Shown here: positions 1-4,311 of the stretch, piece after piece
Numbering within the stretch: position 1 is the stretch's first letter
Layout of the letters: the number at the start of each line of letters is the position of its first letter
Assembly: GCA_018897415.1 (NCBI GenBank)
Contig: JAHIKR010000161.1
Span: 1 to 5,789, forward strand
Length of the DNA stretch: 5,789 bases
DNA from: Pseudomonadota bacterium
GTDB lineage: Bacteria > Desulfobacterota > Desulfobacteria > Desulfobacterales > ETH-SRB1
Reading direction: 5' to 3'
Made by a program: the position numbers and the translations under genes
Notes under the pieces: generated by a model
What the model was told of the DNA's origin: nothing
The model's input: only the letters and a program-made list of their open reading frames with translations
The model's database searches: none

Positions 1-684
1 AACCTGGTTTCTTTTAATGTGGTTGTTAAAGAAACAGATTTGTTCATACATGCAGGGGAAATCCTTGTGGATAAAACAACGGAATTAGTTTTGAAATATA
101 GAGGATATGTTGAGAGCTATATTAACAGGTATCCTGAATTTGAAAAAACACTTAAACCGTGGCAAATTAACGGTCCTGCACCGATCATAGTCAGAGATAT
201 GGTAAATGCAGGCAATAAGGCCGGTGTCGGGCCAATGGCTGCGGTTGCCGGCGCAATCGCAGAATATGTTGGACTTGATCTTTTATCATCTTCCGATGAA
301 GTTGTTGTAGAAAATGGAGGCGATATTTTTCTAAAGACCAATGAACCGGTTAAAATCGGTATTTTTGCAGGCAAATCTCCATTAAGCTTACGTATTGGAT
401 TTCGAATAGATTCAGTAAAAAAACCGGCTGCTGTTTGTACATCATCAGGCACTGTTGGACATTCATTAAGCCTTGGCAATGCTGATGCTGTATGTGTATT
501 ATCAGAATCATGCCCTCTTGCCGATGCAGCGGCAACTTCAATAGGCAATCATGTTAAGTCAAAATCCGATATTCAAAAAGCTATACATATTGGGAAAAAT
601 ATTAGTGGTATTAATGGGATTGCAATTATTATGGGTGACGAAATAGGCTTATGGGGAAATCTGGAACTGATTAAAATTTCGTAA
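1..684 (+). CDS. UPF0280 family protein (COG2122, ApbE-like fold), 5'-truncated
   Basis: The frame is open from base 1 and ends at TAA 682-684, giving 227 visible residues. A GTG at 19 is in frame, but the six codons before it read NLVSFN, which runs directly into VVVKETDL. This matches the conserved N-terminal block of UPF0280 proteins, so the true start lies upstream and probably about 20 residues are missing (family length is roughly 240). Visible motifs, numbered from base 1: ENGGD at 104-108, C146-TSSGT followed by GHSLSLG, and ADAAAT at 174-179. These resemble the glycine-rich and metal/flavin-binding ADAxxT motifs of the ApbE flavin-transferase superfamily. There is no signal peptide in the visible part, so it is probably cytoplasmic. 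From memory of the literature, COG2122 has been linked genetically to homocysteine synthesis from sulfide in anaerobes such as Methanosarcina; the biochemical activity is unsettled. Family assignment is confident and function is not. Confidence 0.9.
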   Translation, partial: NLVSFNVVVKETDLFIHAGEILVDKTTELVLKYRGYVESYINRYPEFEKTLKPWQINGPAPIIVRDMVNAGNKAGVGPMAAVAGAIAEYVGLDLLSSSDEVVVENGGDIFLKTNEPVKIGIFAGKSPLSLRIGFRIDSVKKPAAVCTSSGTVGHSLSLGNADAVCVLSESCPLADAAATSIGNHVKSKSDIQKAIHIGKNISGINGIAIIMGDEIGLWGNLELIKIS

Positions 685-860
685 CAGTTTAACCACTCGA
701 CCCCTGGCCCAGACCTGGTCTATAGGCTTTAGTGAGCTAATTTTTCGGTTCCAACTAAAACCACAATACACCAGTCAGGTTATCGCATAGCACCAGGGCA
801 GGCACTCGACCAATACCAAAGAAAAAAAGGTTGAGTTTCATAAAGGAAAAGGGTAAAAAG
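685..860. other. Non-coding spacer after the UPF0280 gene, no gene seen
   Basis: I find no convincing coding frame, tRNA or rRNA here. The stretch holds a perfect 11-bp palindrome, AGACC-T-GGTCT, at 711-721. It also holds a 9-bp direct repeat, CACTCGACC, at 694-702 and 803-811, and CCCTGG/CCAGGG complementarity (702-707 with 793-798). No hairpin is followed by a T-run, so there is no recognisable intrinsic terminator for the upstream gene. Base composition is more mixed than in the neighbouring genes, which could mean an old repeat or insertion remnant; this is a guess. Confidence 0.5.
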
Positions 861-933
861 CAGGGGTCGGGGATCAGGGAGCAGGGATCAGCAAAACGGT
901 TGTGGTGAGCTGATCCCTGCTCCCTGACCCCTG
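861..933. repeat. Palindrome with arms of G-rich 7-bp tandem units (4 left, 3 right)
   Basis: The left arm 861-892 contains four consecutive 7-bp units: GGGGTCG (863), GGGATCA (870), GGGAGCA (877) and GGGATCA (884). The right arm 909-933 contains the complements of three units: TGATCCC (911), TGCTCCC (918) and TGACCCC (925). The loop is 16 nt (893-908). The arms pair perfectly over 17 bp at the inner end and 8 bp at the outer end. The left arm has exactly 7 extra bases, one repeat unit, which would bulge out. As RNA this would be a very stable hairpin. There is no T-run after it, so it is not a standard terminator. It resembles short tandem heptamer repeats known in cyanobacteria (STRR sequences), but here they face each other. 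I do not recognise a named family. Confidence 0.85.
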
Positions 934-953
934 TATATGATATCTTGATATAG

Positions 954-1097
954 TGAGACCTTTGAAAAATGCTCAGTTTTGTTCAAGGTCAAGGAAGGCG
1001 AAAATTTTAACCACAGGAATACATTTAGTATTTTGAGGATTAAAATTTGAGCCTGACACCGAGATTGAGCAAAAGGGGGCGTTTTTCAAAGGTCTCA
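954..1097. mobile_element. MITE-like 144-bp near-perfect palindrome
   Basis: The ends are a perfect 16-bp inverted repeat, starting TGAGACCTTTG at 954-969 and mirrored at 1082-1097. Pairing continues with mismatches almost to the middle, including GTTTTG-like and AAATTTTAA blocks (about 1002-1010 with its partner near 1040-1048). At the centre, AATAC (1018-1022) and GTATT (1028-1032) close on a 5-nt ATTTA loop. The element has no coding capacity. The 3 bases on each side are TAG (951-953 and 1098-1100), a possible 3-bp target duplication, though that is short enough to be chance. This fits a non-autonomous miniature inverted-repeat transposable element mobilised in trans; the parent transposase is not in the window and I cannot name its family. 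It lies between the UPF0280 gene and the LapA-domain gene, so any upstream-initiated message for the latter would begin with or pass through this hairpin. Confidence 0.75.
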
Positions 1098-1101
1098 TAG
1101 C

Positions 1102-1106
1102 GGGAG
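1102..1106 (+). promoter_or_regulatory. Ribosome binding site of the LapA-domain gene
   Basis: GGGAG lies 7 nt before ATG 1114, a normal Shine-Dalgarno spacing that supports this start. It begins only 4 bp after the end of the MITE-like palindrome. Folding of that element could therefore affect access by ribosomes, although its complementary arms do not include the GGGAG itself. Confidence 0.75.
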
Positions 1107-1113
1107 ATACAAT

Positions 1114-1485
1114 ATGAGAAAATTTAAGATCGGTTTCTGGGCGATTGTTTTTGGATTAATTGGGATAGTTGTTTTTCAGAATCAGGATTTTTTTATGGCA
1201 AAACAAATTTTGGGCATAGATCTTATCTTTACAAAGTATGAGACACCTGAATTGCATAGAGCAATCCTTTTTGCCGGCATTTTTTTGATAGGATTTATTA
1301 TCTCATATATATTCACGCTGATCAACAGGCTCAAATTCAGAAAAGTTGTAAAGAGCCTTGGCGCTACAATAGATTCACAAAATGAAGATATAACATCGCT
1401 TATCAATGAATTAGAATCATTAAAAGGCGGTTCATCCGGCAATAACAAAGAAAATGAGGAGGAAAAAGAGCAAAAGAGTGTATGA
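1114..1485 (+). CDS. LapA-domain (DUF1049) small inner-membrane protein
   Basis: The product has 123 residues. Two hydrophobic segments are visible: residues 6-21 (ending VVFQNQ) and about 50-70 (ILFAGIFLIGFIISYIF). Between them lies a loop of about 28 residues with short hydrophobic patches. After the second helix comes a basic turn (RLKFRK), then a helical, possibly coiled-coil stretch at about 76-105, and a strongly charged Glu/Lys tail. This two-helix layout, with Asn-Gln after the first helix and a cytoplasmic coiled coil, is typical of LapA_dom/DUF1049 proteins. E. coli LapA works with LapB/YciM in controlling lipopolysaccharide synthesis, but no lapB is visible here, so that role is only a possibility. 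The start is supported by GGGAG 7 nt upstream. The TGA stop overlaps the mutS ATG (ATGA at 1482-1485), which suggests one transcript and coupled translation. Other small two-helix membrane families remain possible. Confidence 0.75.
   Translation: MRKFKIGFWAIVFGLIGIVVFQNQDFFMAKQILGIDLIFTKYETPELHRAILFAGIFLIGFIISYIFTLINRLKFRKVVKSLGATIDSQNEDITSLINELESLKGGSSGNNKENEEEKEQKSV
1456..1462 (+). promoter_or_regulatory. Strong but distant Shine-Dalgarno ahead of mutS
   Basis: GAGGAGG lies inside the end of the LapA-domain gene, but 19 nt separate it from ATG 1482, well beyond the usual 5-10 nt. An in-frame TGA at 1455-1457 and the absence of any start codon between it and 1482 rule out an earlier mutS start. 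A weaker AAGAG (1474-1478) is nearer, only 3 nt before the ATG. Translation of mutS is therefore likely to depend partly on ribosomes finishing the upstream gene at the ATGA overlap. Confidence 0.5.
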
Positions 1486-4094
1486 ATCTTCCTAAAGTAA
1501 CTCCCATGATCAAGCAGTACTTATCCATCAAGGAAAAGTACCCTGATTCAATACTTTTTTATCGAATGGGAGATTTTTATGAGATGTTTTTTGAGGATGC
1601 AAAGATTGCATCCAGGATACTTGAAATAACTCTAACCTCAAGAAACAAAAAAGACGAGAATCCAATTCCAATGTGCGGTGTTCGTTTCCGTGCCGCACAA
1701 AATTATATTGCGCGTCTGATAGACAATGGATGCAAGGTAGCAATATGTGAGCAGGTTGAAGATCCAGCGGCATCAAAGGGGCTGGTAGAAAGAGATGTAG
1801 TCAGAGTTATCACCCCGGGGATGATCATAGATGACGAATTATTAGACGAAAAATCAAATAATTATATTCTTGCCATAGCCTGCGATAATACCATTGGCCT
1901 TTCATATTTAGATATATCAACCGGAACTTTCAGGGTATATGAGTCTAAAGACTTCCACTCAGTTATAGATGAAGCCCTCCGTATATCTCCAAGCGAAATT
2001 CTACTTCCCAACTCAATAAAAAACACCCTTTTTTTTTCACAGATCAATAATGCTTTATCAGAAAAATTTATAACCTTTTTAGATGACAGAGTTTTTGAGT
2101 ACAAAAGAGGAAGGGAGCGACTTATAAAACAATTTAAAACAGTTTCACTTGAAGGTTTTGGATGTGAAAAATTAAAATCAGGTGTCAGTGCTGCCGGGGC
2201 ACTTATTTTTTATGTAATGAATACACAGAAGCAGCAGCTTGATCATATTTCCAGAATAGAAACATACAAATTAAGTAATTATCTTATAGTTGACGATGTT
2301 AGCTGCAGGAACCTTGAGCTTATAAAAAATATTCGCACAGGTTCAAGGTCAGGCACCCTTATCAATATAATTGACAGGACAGTAACCTCCATGGGTGGCA
2401 GGCTGCTTAACACATGGATAAGATACCCTTTAATTGACATAAATAAAATAAAATTAAGACATGATGCTGTTGAAGAGGCAAAAAACAATATACAGGTACG
2501 CAAAACACTGAGAGAGAGCTTAAAATCAGTTTATGACCTTGAACGTCTGGGCAGTAAAATATCCATGGGACATTCAAATGCACGTGATCTTATTGCTTTA
2601 AAACAGTCAATTAAAAGTTTGCCAAATATCTGTTCGGCGCTTTTGCTTTTTCAATCAGAACTTTTTAAATTGACCTTAAACCCTGATAGGCTTTATGAGC
2701 TGGCAAATCTCATAGACAGCTCAATCCGGGAAGATGCGCCGCTTACGGTCAATGAGGGCGGAATTATTAAGAAAGGTTATAATAAGGAATTAGACGGTCT
2801 TATAAATCTCAGCCAGGAAGGCAAGGGCTGGCTTGCCCGGTTGGAAGCCAAGGAAAGGAATGCAACAGGAATAAACTCACTCAAGGTAAGATATAATAAA
2901 GTATTCGGATATTATATTGAAATCCCAAAAGCTCGTTCAGAAGTCGTTCCAGCTAATTATGTACGTAAACAGACTTTAGTAAATGCAGAACGTTATATTA
3001 CAGACGAACTTAAAACATACGAAGAAAAGGTATTAGGTGCAGAAGAGCGAAGGGCAGCACTTGAATATGAAATATTTAATGGGATACGGGAAGAAGTTAT
3101 AAAAAACAATAAAACCATCCAGTATGCCGCACAATTTTTAGCCAGGCTTGATTGTCTGCTTAACTTTGCCGAAATAGCGGATCAGAATGACTATAACAGG
3201 CCACAGATCAATACTGATGGCTGTATTATAATTGAAAACAGTCGTCACCCTGTAGTGGAAAAAATGATAGCCGGCGAACGGTTTGTGCCTAATTCCATTA
3301 GTATTGATAATGATGAAAACCAGATAATCATTATTACCGGCCCCAACATGGCAGGCAAATCAACTATTCTCAGGCAGGTGGCACTTATAGTGCTTATGGC
3401 GCAGATGGGCTCGTTTGTTCCGGCAGAAACGGCCTCCATAGGTATAACAGATAGAATATTTACCCGTGTAGGAGCACTTGACAATCTTTCTTCAGGCCAG
3501 AGCACTTTCATGGTAGAGATGGAGGAAACAGCCAATATCTTGAACAATGCGAATGAACGAAGTCTTGTTATCATGGATGAGATCGGCAGGGGTACAAGCA
3601 CCTTTGACGGTTTAAGCATAGCCTGGGCAGTAGCGGAATGCCTGCATGATTTAAATCAAAAAGGAGTTAAAACCCTATTTGCAACCCATTACCACGAACT
3701 GACTGAACTGGCGCAAAAAAAACTTAGGGTAAAAAATTATAATATTTCGGTAAAGGAATGGAATGATGAAATAATTTTTTTGAGAAAGCTGGTTGAAGGT
3801 GGTACAAATAGAAGTTACGGTATTCAGGTTGCGCGGCTTGCAGGTATCCCTGAACATGTTATAAAGCGGGCGAAAAAGATTCTTTATAATATAGAAAACA
3901 GGGAAAATAAATTAAACGGATCCTCCATTATTATGGACGATCATGATTCATCTAAAAAGAGACAAATGCAGCTAAATCTATTTAGACAGCCCGAGACTTT
4001 TGTAATTGAGAAGCTGCAACAGCTTGATATATCGAAAATGACTCCCATTGAAGCGCTTAATTATCTTAATGAACTTAAGGAAAAACTTAAATAA
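1482..4094 (+). CDS. mutS: DNA mismatch repair protein MutS
   Basis: The product has 870 residues, full length for MutS (E. coli has 853). MutS binds base mismatches and small insertion/deletion loops, then recruits MutL in an ATP-dependent way. The N-terminal domain carries the mismatch-reading Phe-X-Glu motif, F32-Y33-E34, in GDFYEMFFEDA. The connector spans about 125-255 and the lever core about 270-575, with the clamp inserted near 440-510. The ATPase domain follows: Walker A GPNMAGKST at 620-628, Walker B LVIMDE at 695-700, then GRGTSTFDG, and FATHYHEL at 733-740. QLNLF at 830-834 fits the beta sliding-clamp binding consensus, and the last 18 residues (TPIEALNYL...) match the C-terminal oligomerisation helix. 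TPMIKQYL just after the start matches the family N-terminus, supporting ATG 1482. No catalytic residue appears to be missing. No mutL is in the window. The coding sequence contains runs of T9 (2029-2037), A8 (3715-3722) and T7 (3775-3781). Confidence 0.99.
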   Translation: MNLPKVTPMIKQYLSIKEKYPDSILFYRMGDFYEMFFEDAKIASRILEITLTSRNKKDENPIPMCGVRFRAAQNYIARLIDNGCKVAICEQVEDPAASKGLVERDVVRVITPGMIIDDELLDEKSNNYILAIACDNTIGLSYLDISTGTFRVYESKDFHSVIDEALRISPSEILLPNSIKNTLFFSQINNALSEKFITFLDDRVFEYKRGRERLIKQFKTVSLEGFGCEKLKSGVSAAGALIFYVMNTQKQQLDHISRIETYKLSNYLIVDDVSCRNLELIKNIRTGSRSGTLINIIDRTVTSMGGRLLNTWIRYPLIDINKIKLRHDAVEEAKNNIQVRKTLRESLKSVYDLERLGSKISMGHSNARDLIALKQSIKSLPNICSALLLFQSELFKLTLNPDRLYELANLIDSSIREDAPLTVNEGGIIKKGYNKELDGLINLSQEGKGWLARLEAKERNATGINSLKVRYNKVFGYYIEIPKARSEVVPANYVRKQTLVNAERYITDELKTYEEKVLGAEERRAALEYEIFNGIREEVIKNNKTIQYAAQFLARLDCLLNFAEIADQNDYNRPQINTDGCIIIENSRHPVVEKMIAGERFVPNSISIDNDENQIIIITGPNMAGKSTILRQVALIVLMAQMGSFVPAETASIGITDRIFTRVGALDNLSSGQSTFMVEMEETANILNNANERSLVIMDEIGRGTSTFDGLSIAWAVAECLHDLNQKGVKTLFATHYHELTELAQKKLRVKNYNISVKEWNDEIIFLRKLVEGGTNRSYGIQVARLAGIPEHVIKRAKKILYNIENRENKLNGSSIIMDDHDSSKKRQMQLNLFRQPETFVIEKLQQLDISKMTPIEALNYLNELKEKLK

Positions 4095-4128
4095 TTGAAT
4101 ATTGAATATTGAAGATTGAACATTGAAG
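4094..4128. repeat. Left heptad array, five ATTGAAN units
   Basis: Five exact 7-bp units run head to tail: ATTGAAT (4094), ATTGAAT (4101), ATTGAAG (4108), ATTGAAC (4115) and ATTGAAG (4122). Only the seventh base varies. The array starts on the last base of the mutS stop codon and forms the left arm of the surrounding palindrome. Confidence 0.95.
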
Positions 4129-4148
4129 GTATTCTATTAATTTTACCC

Positions 4149-4183
4149 GCCCGCCTCGCCTGAAGGCAAAGCCGATGGCGGGC
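4149..4183. repeat. G+C-rich stem-loop in the core of the palindrome
   Basis: GCCCGCC (4149-4155) pairs with GGCGGGC (4177-4183), and TCG (4156-4158) pairs with CGA (4173-4175) across one bulged T (4176). The inner part contains a small GCCT-GA-AGGC palindrome. The stem is strong, but no T-run follows on either strand, so I do not call it an intrinsic terminator. It could still slow polymerase or block exonucleases. Confidence 0.6.
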
Positions 4184-4234
4184 AGGCAACAAAATGACGA
4201 AGAGCATCGAGTACGGCTCGCGATGGCGGGCAGG
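4173..4234. repeat. 14-bp direct repeat flanking a 34-bp insert in the palindrome core
   Basis: CGATGGCGGGCAGG occurs exactly at 4173-4186 and 4221-4234, a 48-bp period. Both copies can pair with the single complementary block at 4146-4158, so two mutually exclusive stems are possible. Removing one copy plus the intervening bases would leave a shorter, cleaner palindrome, consistent with a later duplication or insertion. A small CGAG-TACGG-CTCG hairpin lies in the segment between the copies, near 4208-4220. Confidence 0.85.
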
Positions 4235-4267
4235 TATGAATTAATGGAGCGAAGCGATACCACAAAT

Positions 4268-4295
4268 CTTCAATCTTCAATCTTCAATATTCAAT
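4268..4295. repeat. Right heptad array, four inverted units
   Basis: Four 7-bp units complementary to the left array follow each other: CTTCAAT (4268), CTTCAAT (4275), CTTCAAT (4282) and ATTCAAT (4289). Read on the minus strand they are ATTGAAT then three ATTGAAG. There is one unit fewer than in the left array. The array ends 16 nt before the amidase start codon. Confidence 0.95.
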
Positions 4296-4311
4296 TGCTC
4301 ACTGTACTATT

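Larger units (their letters stand above)
4093..4297. repeat. About 205-bp heptad-armed palindromic element between mutS and the amidase gene
   Basis: The outer ends are a perfect 14-bp inverted repeat (4093-4106 with 4283-4296), continuing as arrays of 7-bp units. Inside come further nested complementary blocks: GGTAT 4128-4132 with ATACC 4257-4261, ATTAATT 4136-4142 with AATTAAT 4239-4245, and GCCCGCC 4149-4155 with GGCGGGC at 4177-4183 or 4225-4231. The element is thus A+T-rich outside and G+C-rich in the core. Its first two bases are the last two bases of the mutS stop codon (TAA 4092-4094). It fills essentially the whole mutS-amidase spacer and has no coding capacity. A folded transcript would form a long hairpin that could protect the mutS 3' end or reduce read-through. 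It could be a MITE-like or REP-like element; no family is recognised and no target duplication is clear. Confidence 0.75.

Noticed and set aside
117..548. A 143-codon minus-strand open frame opposite the UPF0280 gene
   Set aside because: It has no recognisable domain, and the plus strand encodes a clearly conserved family. It is a shadow frame, as are the minus-strand frames opposite mutS.
687..836. GTTTAAC (687-693) and GTTGAGT (830-836) as the ends of an integron attC site
   Set aside because: Both match the loose attC core consensus, but the spacing of 150 bp is too long, the inner R"/L" complementarity is missing, and no integron cassette or integrase is nearby. Such 7-mers are common by chance.
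4094..4144. Promoter for the amidase built from the TTGAAN units as -35 boxes
   Set aside because: The heptads supply several TTGAA-type hexamers, but none has a good TATAAT-like box at 16-18 bp. The resemblance follows from the repeat sequence.
4149..4183. Rho-independent terminator after mutS
   Set aside because: The stem is G+C-rich, but no T-run follows on the + strand and none on the - strand, so the standard signal is absent.
4093..4297. CRISPR array
   Set aside because: The units are 7 bp and contiguous without unique spacers, and the two arrays are inverted relative to each other. No cas genes are present.
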